The notes under the pieces: model-generated
What the model was told of the DNA's origin: nothing
The model's input: the letters and a program-made list of their open reading frames with translations, nothing else
The model's database searches: none
Shown: one piece after another, positions 23,149 to 35,448 of the stretch
How the letters are laid out: each line of letters starts with the position of its first letter
How positions within the stretch are numbered: the stretch's first letter is position 1
Assembly (NCBI RefSeq): GCF_900324465.2
Contig: NC_046617.1
Coordinates: forward strand, 10,787,223-10,851,222
Reading direction: 5' to 3'
Length of the DNA stretch: 64,000 nucleotides
Source: Anabas testudineus
Taxonomy: Eukaryota; Chordata; Actinopteri; Anabantiformes; Anabantidae
Translations under genes and position numbers: made by a program

Positions 23149-23202
23149 CTTGTCTTTGTCTGACTGTTTGTCGGATGGTGTGATCGGCTCAACCCTCGGG
23201 GG

Positions 23203-23306
23203 TTTTATGCTGACAGAGAGCTGGGGCACACCCGGGACCACCTCCAAGATAGGCTGCATGAGGCGGTCCGAGTGATGGGTCACAGTTTGGATGAGATAAA
23301 CACAAA
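23203..23306 (-). promoter_or_regulatory. alpha4 promoter
   Basis: CATAAAA (minus) at 23203-23209, CACACCCGGG at 23227-23236 and GAGATAAACACAAA at 23293-23306. Confidence 0.75.
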
Positions 23307-23689
23307 TCTTCACACAGAGGCTCTGAACCCAAACCTCAAATTACAATTGTCCTAAGAGATTAGAGGCAAAAAGTTGAAGTAATAATACATTTAAAGTGTT
23401 TGAGCGATGTTATTCTTGCCTTTTTTTTAATTCAACAGAATCAAAACAAATTTATTCTGTTTGGAAAGTTTCCAGTGATGAATAAAAGTAAAAAACATTG
23501 TTATCAGTGCATGGTGTGTTTCAAAAGTTTATCTTATCCACAAAAATGAAAAATGCAGACAACTTTTAAATATTTAAAATATCTTAAATTTATTATCTTT
23601 AACAAATTAACATTAATAGATTTGTTTCATTTGAAAACTTCCAGTGATGTATCATCTCATTTTCTGTTCTCTGGTGTGTTTCACGGATT

Positions 23690-23800
23690 TGTGAATATTG
23701 TAGCTGTTAGGGTGGATAAAACCAGGCTGAAGATAAGCTTTGTTTCCTGGTGCGTTGTTCAGCTGATATCTAGTGTTAAGTTTAAAGCTGCTGTTTTACT
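23690..23800. promoter_or_regulatory. Unit 4 regulatory module (split)
   Basis: The right part (TAGGGTGGATAA, GAAGATAAGC, TTCAGCTGATATCTAG) is here. The left TTTATCTTATCC block sits about 150 bases earlier, at 23529-23540, followed by unrelated AT-rich sequence, so the module has been interrupted. Confidence 0.55.
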
Positions 23801-24546
23801 TCACATGTAACACTATTGTATACTCAGACATGCCTGTGTAAATAATTATACTGAATTAATTCTAAAAAACTAAATTGTCAGGTACCCTACCTCACCTTTT
23901 TAAGCTGTGGTACCTATAAGAGTTAAATTCACAGGTTTCAATTTGTGGCTTATGGCAAAATCCCTGAGCATGTTTCTGTGGGTGAAATTCAAGACTGTTT
24001 ATACTGAAATGCACAATTCTGATATTTATAAAGATCCGTAAAGAGGTTTTATACAAAATTAAAAATCATTTGGAGCTACTGTTCCTATTGAAATCATTTT
24101 AGTTTGTGTACTGAAAACTAAAACCTGCACTTTAAAACACCGTCTTTCTCCCTCAGTGTGGTTCAAGTGGTGTTTTAGTCATTTAACATCATCACTGAAC
24201 ACACAATATTTGTTTTGTGATTATTCAGCAGCCTGCACTAAAATTTAAACACCGCTGTCCAAGGTGCTGAGTCTGTGATTTACAGAGTTGTCATTTAGTT
24301 AATCTAGCCTTAGTTATGGTGTGTATCTCTGTAACAGACTTTCATTTGGCTGATAAATCTTAGCTTTAAAACAACTGACTGTGGTCATGCCATCAATTAG
24401 CGCCATTTGAATTTGCATCAATTGACAAAAGGTCAAATGTTTCTTGTTTCACGAGACATTAATGTTACCTACCGAGTTTTTCATGAATTATTACCTTGTT
24501 GAATTGCATTTCATGTTTTTGTCTCAGAAACAGTCTAAGTTGTCCT

Positions 24547-24651
24547 GATACGCCCTTTTCGTTCTTATCTTTGCTGCAGGTCACATTTCTTGTCCGGCCC
24601 ATCTCTCGGCCAATCACCAGCCTCTGAGAGGGGAGCAGGTTTACTTTAAAA
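24547..24651 (+). promoter_or_regulatory. beta4 promoter
   Basis: GATACGCCC at 24547, CTTATCT just downstream, CCAAT at 24610-24614 and TTTAAAA at 24645-24651. Confidence 0.75.
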
Positions 24652-24717
24652 GCTGCATCTGGTGTCAGAGATGACAGGATCTTCTGCTCCGCACAGAAAC
24701 ATCTAAAACCAGCAAAA

Positions 24718-25395
24718 ATGGTTGAATGGACAGACTTCGAGCGCGCCACCATCCAGGACATCTTCTCCAAGATCGACGTTGATGTCGTGGGTCCTGCTGC
24801 TCTTTCCAGGTGAGAGAAAGTCTTTATTCTGCATGAGCATGATTTCATTGATGTATTGTGTTCACTAATATTGATTTTTGAAACATTTATAATCAGTTCA
24901 TTTAACTATTCACCACTCTGTCATGTTTTTCCAGGTGTCTGGTTGTCTACCCCTGGACTCAGAGGTATTTCAGATCATTTGGAAACCTCTACAACGCAGA
25001 AGCAATCACATCAAACCCAAACGTTATTGCTCACGGAAAAGTTGTCCTGGAGGGTCTGACCCGGGCTGTGAAGAACTTGGACAACATCAAGGCCACATAT
25101 GCAGAGCTGAGCGTGCTGCACTCCGAGAAACTGAACGTGGACCCAGATAATTTTAAGGTATCACCTCATTGAACTAATCCAACTGTTGCTGTCTGTGTTC
25201 AACCACTGTTTCAATAGGTTTGATTTTGCAGACTGTTGATGTTTTGTGCTGCTTGTTGTGTTCCAGCTGCTGGCAGACTGTCTTTCCATTGTGGTTGCTG
25301 CTCAGCTGGGTAAAGACTTCACTGGTGATGTCCAGGCAGCTTTTCAGAAGTTCCTGGCTGTGGTGGTGTCCGCTCTGGGAAAACAGTACCACTAG
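24718..25395 (+). CDS. hbb: beta-globin 4 (147 aa), array unit 4
   Basis: Exons 24718-24809, 24935-25157 and 25267-25395 (92/223/129 bp). The predicted protein is identical to beta3, including the [14 protein letters not shown] subtype; only silent differences were noticed (for example in the NAEA codons). Introns are the same lengths (125 and 109 bp) and almost identical. Downstream flanks part soon after the AATAAA near 25471, so the copied segment ends there. Confidence 0.96.
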
Positions 25396-25479
25396 AGACC
25401 TGCAGCAGGAGAGAAGACCATCACATGCTGATTGTTTGTTGGACTCTGTTTTTACCATGTCTCAAATGCAAATAAAATA

Positions 25480-26660
25480 TTAAAAGTATATAAAAAATTA
25501 GTACATTTATCATTTGCACACGGTTTTATCAAGGTAAACACGGTCAATTACTCCGCGCATCAGCGCTGCCATCTAGCGGCAAGTTACCAAAAGGTGCCCT
25601 GTTATCCTGAGGTACTGCAGAGTGCACTGGCCAAGTTTCTTTTGGACCTAAACAAAACACAGCAGACTATGCACAAAAAAGTAGCCTTTAAAACTAAAAT
25701 AAAACAATAGTACCTGTTTGTTGACGTCAAATTAAGCTTGAAGCAAACCTGGAATCAAAATGCCGCTGATGAACCATAAGAACAATCGTATATGCAAACA
25801 CGGAGTTAAATATACACTTCAAATTCAAATAAACAAAACAGTGTCCTTGCTGCCTCTCTTGCTCTGGTAAATACAAAATATTGCATACTGGTCCCATAAC
25901 CCTGAGATTTCCACAGTACTGCACACGTGCTGCCAAAGTAAGTCAAAATAAGCAGTGTAAGAAATAATTAAGAAATGCAAAATCAAGTATCCAGAGAAAT
26001 ATACACACTAACAACCAGTCTGATATTCTGACCCTGATTGTGCTGTGCAAACTCGCAATCTATACTTCAGATTTTTCAAAGGAGCTATTCCCTCAACATG
26101 CTTCATCAATCAGCTCTTTATTGTGTTTCATGCATTAATCTTAATTTATTATTTTGCTTGATGCACCTGGAAAAAGAGAGAAAATGAGGAGACAGAGAAA
26201 CGAAAAATGATTGGTCAACATCTATTATCTCTGAAGAAAGAAAGTTTCCTTACCGATGTTTTTAGGAATGTCAGTATTATTAGTACAGAAAGCTGATTTC
26301 TCCAACTCATTCAGTTTTATCAACTCTAACACAAGACCTGCAGCTGTGTTGTCATCTGCTTTAGTGGAGCACCTCTGGCTTTTCTTAAAAGAAAGGCAAC
26401 ATGTACTTTATCTGCTTGCTGTAATCTAATCTAAATAAGCAACCTTGCTGGTGTGAGTAGAGCTGTGCAGTATCAGGATGTGTGAAGTCTGTTCCATATT
26501 GAACTTAAGAATTGGAAAAAGGTTTCATCATCCAAGATTTCCCCTGCACAGCTCCTGTAACAACAGCTTGGCTGGCACCGTGAATCATCATCAATTGTTT
26601 TGTTCTGCTGTCCTCTGAGATTGACACCAGCACTGTGCAACAGCTGCTGACACACTTTGA
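25480..26660. other. Intergenic after beta4
   Basis: No gene, module or transposon end recognised. Confidence 0.4.
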
Positions 26661-26663
26661 AAT

Positions 26664-26832
26664 ATTAAATAACCCTTTCTCAATTTCAATTTAATTTTAA
26701 GTTTATTTATATAATCGCCAAATCCCAATAAAATCACCTCAAGGTTCTTCACATAATAAGGCCAGAACCTTATAAATTCACTGAGAGAACTCAAAAATCC
26801 CACTTGAGCAAGAACTGTGAGACACTTTAGAG

Positions 26833-26877
<45 letters not shown>

Positions 26878-27240
26878 GCACACAGAGGAGAAGAGAAGAA
26901 ACTGAGGGTTTGATGAATGCAGTTATTGTGAGAAGTAATGCTATGATCTCGTCGTCAGGACTATACGACCTACACTGAAATATTAAGTTTATTATTTATT
27001 GAGACTGAAACCCACCCACCAAACCCAGTACTGGTAACACGTATGAATCCCTGCCACTAATTGAAAGTTAGGGTATATTAATATGTCTTAAGTTTTGATT
27101 TAAAAACTTCTACAGAGTGAGACTGTCTGGTGTTAGCATGTTATTCCAAAGGACTGAGGCACAACAAGAAAAGGCCCTGCAGAAGGCGGACAGCCAAGAG
27201 CGCTGCATTCGGAGAGTGGAGGGCATGAGGTGGAGTATTA
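26664..27240. repeat. Dispersed fish repeat with (AG)n tract
   Basis: Opens with TTTATTTATATAATCGCCAA and has GAACCTTATAAATTCACTGA, phrases typical of a common fish interspersed repeat. An (AG)n run lies at about 26839-26872. The right end is approximate and the family name uncertain. Confidence 0.5.
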
Positions 27241-28130
27241 GGGTTCAGATCAGACATGTATTAAGGAAAACCTCCATTTAAGATTCTCTTCTCCCTTCTC
27301 CCACTACAGTATGATGACCCCAGTGAGTCATTGTCCAGAGGAAATGGCATCCCACTTCAGTTTTGAGTGCTATTCATGCTGTTAGAGGATGGCATGTACA
27401 CACTGTACAATGTACTCTTCTATCACTAAAGCATCCCAGGGTAATCATATTTCCCTCACTGATAGTGTTAGGCAGGCATCTACAGTATCATCTGTTAAGT
27501 TCCAGCATGACTTTAAGGACCATAGCATTCACATTTTAATGAAATCTTTCATTTCCTGGCTATGAAATTACAATAAAAAAGCACATGTGAGTAGAAACAG
27601 TGAGTAGAAAATTACAGAAAGCACCTCCAGCAATAAAAAGGATAATGCATCACCAAGATCCGAAGTCAACAAGCAAGTACATAATTATTTTACACATTTG
27701 GAGAGAGTGACAGAGAAGTCATTGCAGGAACAGCTAAATCCTGATGAAGTACAGTTTGCAGAGATTGAATTTTCAAGGAGAAGGTGGACAAAAGTGTCCA
27801 TTGAAAATGTTTGTCGGTACTAAAGGATGAAACATGAGGAGAGTGCTGTAACTATGAGACCAGCTGTGAGAATTTATCTTTTTATATCGCAGCATCAGCA
27901 GGATCACAACTGGAAAAAACAGTGGCAAAGGAAAGAAAAGCAACAAACTCTGTACACAGCAAAGGTAGTGTGAAAATGTCTTTATTTAACGGTAAAGAAA
28001 TAAAAATACATATTAAAATAATTAACTATATACCTGTATATGATTTTTTTCAATGCACAAGAGGAATTAATAAAATAAAGTCAATGTCTGAAACCTAACC
28101 AGAAAAAAAACTGTGCCGCTTTTTTTTTTT
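27241..28130. other. Intergenic before alpha5
   Basis: Nothing recognised except a T-run at 28120-28136 just past the alpha5 3' end. Confidence 0.4.
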
Positions 28131-28207
28131 TTTTTAACATTAATGTATTTATTAGTCATTGTGCAGACAAAGCTCCTGTTTGAGTCTCCGTCCTCTTCTC
28201 CTGCAGT

Positions 28208-28932
28208 TTATCTGTATTTCTCAGACAGGGTCCGAGCCACAGCAGCCAGGAACTTGTCCACAGACACATGGACCTCAGGGGTGAAGTCCACGGGGAATGT
28301 GATGGCCAAGACCACAAGAAGGTTGTGAGCCAGAATCTGTGGGGAAAAAATAACACGTTACATATACAGAATTATGAACTTTCACCTCCTGACTCTTCAA
28401 TCCTCTTATGCTACAAAATCAAATGTCAGAGTTACTTGAATTGTAAACTACTGAACGGTTCAAAAAAGTGACATTTGGAATCTGAACATTTCCTCAAGGG
28501 TCACTTCAGTCACAAATGAGAGTGTTTGTCTCAGCACCTTGAAGTTAGCAGGGTCCACTCTCAGAGTGAAGGCGTGCAGCTCACTGAGGTTCAGCAGACC
28601 TGCAGTCAGGTCGTCGATTTTGGCCACAGCTTCAGCAACTCCAGCCATGATGGTCTTTCCGTGCTTCTTCACCTGGGCAGAGCCGGGGCTCAGGTCCTTC
28701 CAGTGGGAGAAATAGGTCTTGGTCTGTGGGTACACCACCAGCATCCTGTGTAAAACAAATGACACAGTGAATGGAGATCAATGAGTCATTAGAGGAGGAT
28801 GTTACATCAGTAGTCAGCATGTTCTCATGTTTACCTGGCCAGAGCATCTGCGCCCATGTCGTCCGCCTTCCCGGACACTTTAGCCCAGAAGGCTCTGACG
28901 GTGTTCTTGTCCTTAGCACTGAGACTGGTCAT
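28208..28932 (-). CDS. hba: alpha-globin 5 (144 aa), array unit 5
   Basis: Exons on the minus strand are 28932-28835, 28745-28538 and 28336-28208. [19 protein letters not shown] and FPVDF as in alpha7. It alone has Thr in the final helix ([10 protein letters not shown]; siblings [10 protein letters not shown]). Intron 2 (201 bp) is nearly identical to that of alpha7 (201 bp), although alpha6 lies between them. One base in the 5' UTR next to the ATG differs from all siblings. Confidence 0.96.
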
Positions 28933-28986
28933 CTAGTCTTTGTCTGACTGTTTGTCGGATGGTGTGATCAGCTCAACCCTCGGGGG

Positions 28987-29090
28987 TTTTATGCTGACAG
29001 AGAGAAGGGGCACACCCGGGACCACCTCCAAGATAGGCTGCATGAGGCGGTCCGAGTGATGGGTCACAGTTTGGATGAGATAAACACAAA
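28987..29090 (-). promoter_or_regulatory. alpha5 promoter
   Basis: CATAAAA (minus) at 28987-28993, CACACCCGGG at 29011-29020 and GAGATAAACACAAA at 29077-29090. Confidence 0.75.
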
Positions 29091-29462
29091 TCTTCACACA
29101 GAGGCTCTGAACCCAAACCTCAAATTAAAATTGTCCTAAGAGATTAGAGGCAAAAAGTTGAAGTAATAATACATTTAAAATGTCCGAGCGCTGTTATTCT
29201 TGCCTTTTTTTAATTCAACAGAATCAAAACTTCAAATTTATTCTGTGTGGAAAGTTTCCAGTGATGAATAAAAGTAAAAAACATTGTTATCAGTGCATGG
29301 TGTGTTTCAAAAGTTTATCTTATCCACAAAAATGAAAAAGGCAGAAAACTTTTAGCTATTTAAAATATCTTAAATTTATGATCTTTAACAAAGTAACATT
29401 AATAGATTTGTTTCATTTGAAAACTTCCAGTGATGTATGGTCTCATTTTCTGTTCTCTGGTG

Positions 29463-29590
29463 TGTTTCACAGGTTTGTGAATATTGTAGCTGTTAGGGTG
29501 GATAAAATCAGGCTGAAGATAAGCTTTGTATTCTGGTGTGTTGTTCAGCTGATATCTAGTGTTAAGTTTAAAGCTGCTGTTTTACTTTAG
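29463..29590. promoter_or_regulatory. Unit 5 regulatory module, copy a
   Basis: TAGGGTGGATAA, GAAGATAAGC and TTCAGCTGATATCTAG. Its TTTATCTTATCC block is displaced to about 29315, as in unit 4, so units 4 and 5 share this arrangement. Confidence 0.55.
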
Positions 29591-29854
29591 GTATAACACT
29601 ATTTTATGTTCACACATGCCTGTGTAAATAATTATACTGAATTAATTCTACAAAAACTAAATTGTCAGGTACCCTACCTCTCCTTTTTAAGCTGTGGTGT
29701 ATGTATAAGAGTTAAATTAAGTCTCAGGTTTCAATTTGTTGGCTTATGGCCAAATCACTGAGCATGTTTGTGTGTCAGTAAAGATTGAAGGTAAAAAGTC
29801 TAGTATTATTATATAGCCTTCTAGTATTGATGAATGAAGTTTTCCCTCATCGTG

Positions 29855-29990
29855 TTTCAGAGGTTTATCTTATCCAGAACAATGTAGCTGTTAGGGTGGA
29901 TCAAAAGAGATGAAGATAGGTTCTGTTTCCTGGTGTGTTGTTCAGCTGATATCTAGTGTTAAGTGTTAAGTTTAGAGCTGCTGTTTTGCA
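29855..29990. promoter_or_regulatory. Unit 5 regulatory module, copy b
   Basis: A second, compact module with all blocks (TTTATCTTATCC, TAGGGTGGATC, GAAGATAGG, TTCAGCTGATATCTAG). It resembles the unit 3 copy more than copy a. Its third GATA block reads GATAGG instead of GATAAG. Confidence 0.55.
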
Positions 29991-30466
29991 CCTTAAAACA
30001 CCAAACATGGTAGTGTTGTTTACACAGATGATATGTATAAATTATACAGTTAATTTTTAAAAACTTACTGGAAGTTACATTTCAGAATATAGTAATTGTT
30101 TTGAGGTGACCTCTTGTAAATATATAACTAATTACTAACATCTAACACCGACACATTGCAGCTTTGTCGGTGTAATTTTAAATGTTTTGAAATATACTAG
30201 AGATCATATTCAATTAAAAGTTTTTAAAAAGTGAAGTGCAATGTGAAGTCTTGCTCCCTCTTTAATTCAAGTGGTATTTTGTTAATTTATAATCATCACT
30301 GAACACAGTGTTTCATGTTATTCTTCATTCATATTTGTTACCTACTGTACATTACATCAACTATTGTGGGTCTGGGGCACATTGAATCACTCTGCCATGC
30401 TGAATTGAGGATATATTTCATTTTTAATTATATTTTTGTCTCAGACACACAGTCCGAGTTGTCCTT

Positions 30467-30541
30467 ATACGCCCTTTTCGTTCTTATCTTCGCTTTTAGC
30501 CAATCACCAGCCTCTGAGAGGGGAGCAGGTTTACTTTAAAA
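30467..30541 (+). promoter_or_regulatory. beta5 promoter (shortened)
   Basis: TATACGCCC, then CTTATCT, CCAAT at 30500-30504 and TTTAAAA at 30535-30541. About 34 bases present in the other beta promoters between the GATA site and the CCAAT box are missing, which brings the two together. Confidence 0.75.
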
Positions 30542-30606
30542 GCTGCATCTGGTGTCAGAGATGACAGGATCTTCTGCTCCGCACAGAAACATCTAAAACA
30601 AGCAAA

Positions 30607-31285
30607 ATGGTTGAATGGACAGACTTCGAGCGCGCCACCATCCAGGACATCTTCTCCAAGATCGACGTTGATGTCGTGGGTCCTGCTGCTCTTTCCAGGT
30701 GAGAGAAAGTCTTTATTCTGGATGAGCATGATTTAATTGATGTATTGTGTTTACTAAAATTGATTTTTGTAACATTTATGATCATTTTATTTAACTATTC
30801 ACCACTCTGTCGTGTTTTTCCAGGTGTCTGGTTGTCTACCCCTGGACTCAGAGGTACTTCGGTAAATTTGGAAACCTCTACAACGCCGCTGCAATCACAT
30901 CAAACCCAAATGTTATTGCTCACGGAAAAGTTGTCCTGGAGGGTCTGACCCGGGCTGTGAAGAACTTGGACAACATCAAGGCCACATATGCAGAGCTGAG
31001 CGTGCTGCACTCCGAGAAACTGAACGTGGACCCAGATAATTTTAAGGTATCACCTCATTGAACTAATCCAACTGTTGCTGTCTGTGTTCAACCACTGTTT
31101 CAATAGGTTTGACTTTGCAGACTGTTGATGTTTTGTGCTGCTTGTTTGTGTTCCAGCTGCTGGCAGACTGTCTTTCCATTGTGGTTGCTGGTCAGCTGGG
31201 TAAAGACTTCACTGGTGATGTCCAGGCAGCTTTCCAGAAGTTCCTGGCTGTGGTGGTGTCCGCTCTGGGAAAACAGTACCACTAG
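30607..31285 (+). CDS. hbb: beta-globin 5 (147 aa), array unit 5
   Basis: Exons 30607-30698, 30824-31046 and 31157-31285. Exon 2 is the 'GK' subtype, [14 protein letters not shown], unlike beta3 and beta4. Exon 3 has VVAGQLG (Gly), shared only with beta8. The ATG context (AGCAAAATGG) is one A shorter than in most siblings, again as in beta8. AATAAA follows near 31362. Confidence 0.96.
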
Positions 31286-31379
31286 AGACCTGCAGCAGGA
31301 GAGAAGACCATCACATGCTGATTGTTTGTTGGACTCTGTTTTTACTATGTCTCAAATGCAAATAAAATATTAGAAGTTG

Positions 31380-33000
31380 ATAACACTTAGACTGTGTGTG
31401 ACTTCTCTCTAAATACATTAAAATAAGACTGACGCGTACAGAGAAAAATAGCGCTGAATAATAGAAAATTATCCAGTATAACAAGTGACAACGCGCTGTG
31501 TCAGGGGTTGTAAGTATCCATTAATGTTTACATGTTATCCATCACGTTTTATAAAGAGTACCTGCATATACATAAAGTATAGAACAGATGGAAACTGTTG
31601 CAAAAAAGTAAATTAGAGTGGACAGAGAGGTGTGCGCCCAGGACATAGTCAGTGCCGATATGGATGAGACGCATTACAAGAATGTTTAAAACCTCAAACT
31701 GTTATGTGTTTATTAAAATGTGATAATAGTTACCTGTTGTATGAAGCAATCAGATCATCTGGGAACCAACTGGACGGGAAATCAAACAATCACGACAAAA
31801 AATTAACAATCAGTAAAAATAAAGTGACAACTTAAAGAGACCAGAAACACAGCGAAGAGCAAAATAACATAGTGACAACATAACCCAGGGAAAACCTTCT
31901 GCACCGACACAGGTGAAATACAAACTACACACAAGCTGTGAATACAAAGAACCAATAAAAACACTACACTAACACAAACAAACACAAACCAGAATAACAA
32001 ATTAGAAATACAAAGCAACAAAACAAAAACCACTGCAAACAACTCGCGAACAGGGAAACGAAGTCCAGAAAACGGAGGCAGGATCCAGGGTGAAACAAAA
32101 GGTGAGCAATCCAGGTAAGAGTCCGAGTGTAGAGGAGTGTAGGAAATAATGTGACAAACGAAGACTGAGGGGAGATTTTACAGAAACGAGGACGAACAGG
32201 TGAAACGAATCAATGATCAGGATGCTGAAAAGTGGGGAGTGAAGGAAGCCGAAATATGGAGGTGACAGGAAGTGACCTGTGAGCAGAGCCACAGGAGTGA
32301 GACAGGTAAATAAAAACAGGAAGGACACAAACAAAACCACCTGAACGAGGACGAAGGCAGGAATCGTAAAAGAAGAAGAAGAAGAGTGTCAGTGGGCAGC
32401 TCTTGGTTAACATGGTTTCTTCTTTGTTGTTATGTTTTGTGAAACATCATTCATCATAAAGATGCTGTAGATTGAAGTTCGTGTGCAACATATTTATAGG
32501 TTTTCTTCCTTTTCAGGGTGTAACACCTGCTTTGGTAAAACAAAAATGCATCAATCAAGTGTCATATAAGTGAAAACCACTCCACTTCTGCCTCCTTTAA
32601 CTTCAATGTGGGCAAATAAGTAAAGTTAGGAGAGCTATTTCAGGGAACACTATTTGCTCAGACAAGCTTGCCATTTTCTTTTTGACATGTCTGATATGCT
32701 TTTCCTAGGTGCAGAAGGAGTAGGTAACTCTGGTCTAGAGAGCTGCAGCCCTGCACATGATGCAAAAGAAGTCTTGGTACATGCAGGTCTTTGTGCAGGT
32801 TGTTTTGATTCTGCTGGAAAAGCTGCTTTGCTTTTCTCTGAGGATGTTCTTATCTATGAATGGGGTCAGTTTGTCCAACAGCCTCTCTTTGGCAACATTT
32901 TTAAAGACTCTTTGTTGACTGACTGATCAGTTTTTCAGCTATTGTTACAGCTTTAATGTGTTTTTTTCATAATTTCTAGAAAGAAAAATCAGAAATCAAA
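31380..33000. other. Intergenic between beta5 and alpha6
   Basis: After about 80 bases of flank shared with beta3 and beta6, the stretch 31740-32400 has a composition unlike its surroundings (AC- and GA-rich, ending in AGAAGAAGAAGAAG). It may be an interspersed repeat, but I do not recognise it. No gene seen. Confidence 0.4.
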
Positions 33001-33081
33001 CAGTTTTTTTACATTAATGTATTTATTAGTCATTGTGCAGACAAAGCTCCTGCTTCAGTCTCCGTCCTCTTCTCCTGCAGT

Positions 33082-33797
33082 TTATCTGTATTTCTCAGAC
33101 AGAGCCCGAGCCACAGCAGCCAGGAACTTGTCCACAGACACATGGACCTCAGGGGTGAAGTCCACGGGGAATGTGATGGCCAAGACCACAAGAAGGTTGT
33201 GAGCCAGAATCTGTGGGGAAAAAATAACACGTTACATACACAGAATTATGACCTCCCAACTACTGACTCTTCATTTCTTCTATGCTAAAAAATCTGTATA
33301 AATGTCAGAGTTACTTGAATTGTAAACTACTGAATGAATCATAAAAGTGACAAATGGAAACTAAAAAACAATTCTCATGAATGAGAGTGTTTGTCTCAGC
33401 ACCTTGAAGTTAGCAGGGTCCACTCTCAGAGTGAAGGCGTGCAGCTCACTGAGGTTCAGCAGACCTGCAGTCAGATCGTCGATTTTGGCCACAGCTTCAG
33501 CAACTCCAGCAAGGATGGTCTTTCCGTGCTTCTTCACCTGGGCAGAGCCGGGGCTCAGGTCCTTCCAGTGGGAGAAATAGGTCTTGGTCTGTGGGTACAC
33601 CACCAGCATCCTGTGTAAAACAAATGACACAGTGAATGGAGATCAATGAGTCATTAGAGGAGGATGTTACATCAGTAGTCAGCATGTTCTCATGTTTACC
33701 TGGCCAGAGCATCTGCGCCCATGTCGTCCGCCTTCCCGGACACTTTAGCCCAGAAGGCTCTGACGGTGTTCTTGTCCTTAGCACTGAGACTGGTCAT
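33082..33797 (-). CDS. hba: alpha-globin 6 (144 aa), array unit 6
   Basis: Exons on the minus strand are 33797-33700, 33610-33403 and 33210-33082. It combines ADDMGADAL (as in alpha5 and 7) with [10 protein letters not shown] (Leu, as in alpha8 and 9) and FPVDF exon 3. Intron 2 is 192 bp and close to that of alpha3. The 5' flank beyond the promoter differs from other units. Confidence 0.96.
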
Positions 33798-33851
33798 CTT
33801 GTCCTTGTCTGACTGTTTGTCGGATGGTGTGATCAGCTCAACCCTCGGGGG

Positions 33852-33955
33852 TTTTATGCTGACAGAGAGCTGGGGCACACCCGGGACCACCTCCAAGATA
33901 GGCTGCATGAGGCGGTCCAAGTGATGGGTCACAGTTTGGATGAGATAAACACAAA
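33852..33955 (-). promoter_or_regulatory. alpha6 promoter
   Basis: CATAAAA (minus) at 33852-33858, a CACACCCGGG block and GAGATAAACACAAA at 33942-33955. Confidence 0.75.
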
Positions 33956-34162
33956 TCTTCACACAGAGGCTCTGGACTCAAACCTCAAATGATCACCGTC
34001 AGTAAATAGGTTGAATTACTGGTAAATGTAAAGTGTTCGACTGATGTCTTGCTTTCTTACCAGTTATGTATTCAACAGAATCAACACTTCAACTTATTCT
34101 ATGTGGAAAACTTCCAGTGATGAATAAAAGTTAAAAAGAAAATTGTTGTCAGTGCATGGTGT

Positions 34163-34290
34163 GTTTCAAAAGTTGATCTTATCCACAACAATGTAGCTGT
34201 TGGGGAGGATCAAACAAAGGTAAAGATAAGTTTTGTTTCCCGGTGTGTTGTTCAGCTAATGTCTAGAGATTAATTTAAAGTTGCAATTTT
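34163..34290. promoter_or_regulatory. Unit 6 regulatory module
   Basis: GATCTTATCC, TTGGGGAGGATC, TAAAGATAAG and TTCAGCTAATGTCTAG. The CACCC block (GGGAGG) and the E-box/GATA block (CAGCTAATG) are both altered, so this is the most degraded array copy. Confidence 0.55.
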
Positions 34291-35277
34291 CCATAAGTTG
34301 AAACACTAAACATGGGCACATATGATTTAAAATGGTTAGTTTTACCTTAGAGTAGAAGAATTGTGAGATCTTTCAGATGTTTAAGAAAATTAGCACACAT
34401 GCTTCATATTATTGTCTGATTGCTGTTGTCATATTCATATGTCAACACACCACAGCCAGAGAATAAAACTGCTCTAGTAAAAAGGATTGATGTGATCATC
34501 ACTTGCAGCTCTGTCAGAAAAAAAAACATATTGAATGAACAGATCATTGAGTGATCATTGAATATTTTGTCTTAGAATTCAACAGTCATATCAATATTAA
34601 TAAAGCAGAATTATATAATGTACATTGTGGTATCGTAATAAAACAGGTATTAAAATATTTGGGGGTTTAAGAAAAGTGAATATTTGGAATATACTGAAAT
34701 ATGTTATTTATATCTTACACTTCATTTTTTGGTCCCAATCAGTTCTGACAAATGTTATGTTTTGTGAATTTTGAGATACTGAACTAAATTTAGGCCAAAT
34801 GTTCAATAAAGATAAGGCTGCAGATTGAAACACACTCTTTGTCCATGTGTACAGTTCAAATTGAGTTTTTTCAAGTGTATGTGATCAGTTATTTATTGTA
34901 GTATCTCTATCCAAGGTGCTGCTCCTGAAACGTACAGATGTTCACAGGTTTCCGGATTTGTCACTTAGATCATTTCGTTTTGGCGAAAATATATGAGTAA
35001 CAAACTTGCTTTACATTATTTAGCTGTTTAGTCTTAGATGTGTATGTAGCTGACTGTGTCTGTCAAAAACTCGTGATCAATTGAATTTGCGTCTATTCCG
35101 TAAAAAATAAAAAATAAAAATGACTTAAAGGACATTTACAGTATATTATCTGTCATCCTCTAAATATTACACGAACCATTGTTGGTCTGTGGCACATTGT
35201 ATCACTCTGCTTTGTTGAATATTTTGCGGACAAACCTTAAACATTTCTTTTGTCTCAGAAACAGTCCAAGTTGTCCT

Positions 35278-35382
35278 GATACGCCCTTTTCGTTCTTATC
35301 TTTGCTGCTGGTCACATTTCTTGTCCGGCCCATCTCTCAGCCAATCACCAGCCTCTGAGAGGGGAGCAGGTTTGCTTTAAAA
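35278..35382 (+). promoter_or_regulatory. beta6 promoter
   Basis: GATACGCCC, CTTATCT, CCAAT at 35341-35345 and TTTAAAA at 35376-35382. Confidence 0.75.
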
Positions 35383-35448
35383 GCTGCATCTGGTGTCAGA
35401 GATGACAGGATCTTCTGCTCCACACAGAAACATCTAAAACCAGCAAAA

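Noticed and set aside
31803-32413. Long hydrophobic minus-strand frames between beta5 and alpha6.
   Set aside because: Low-complexity, resembling no protein I know and without splice or promoter context. More likely a repeat of biased composition.
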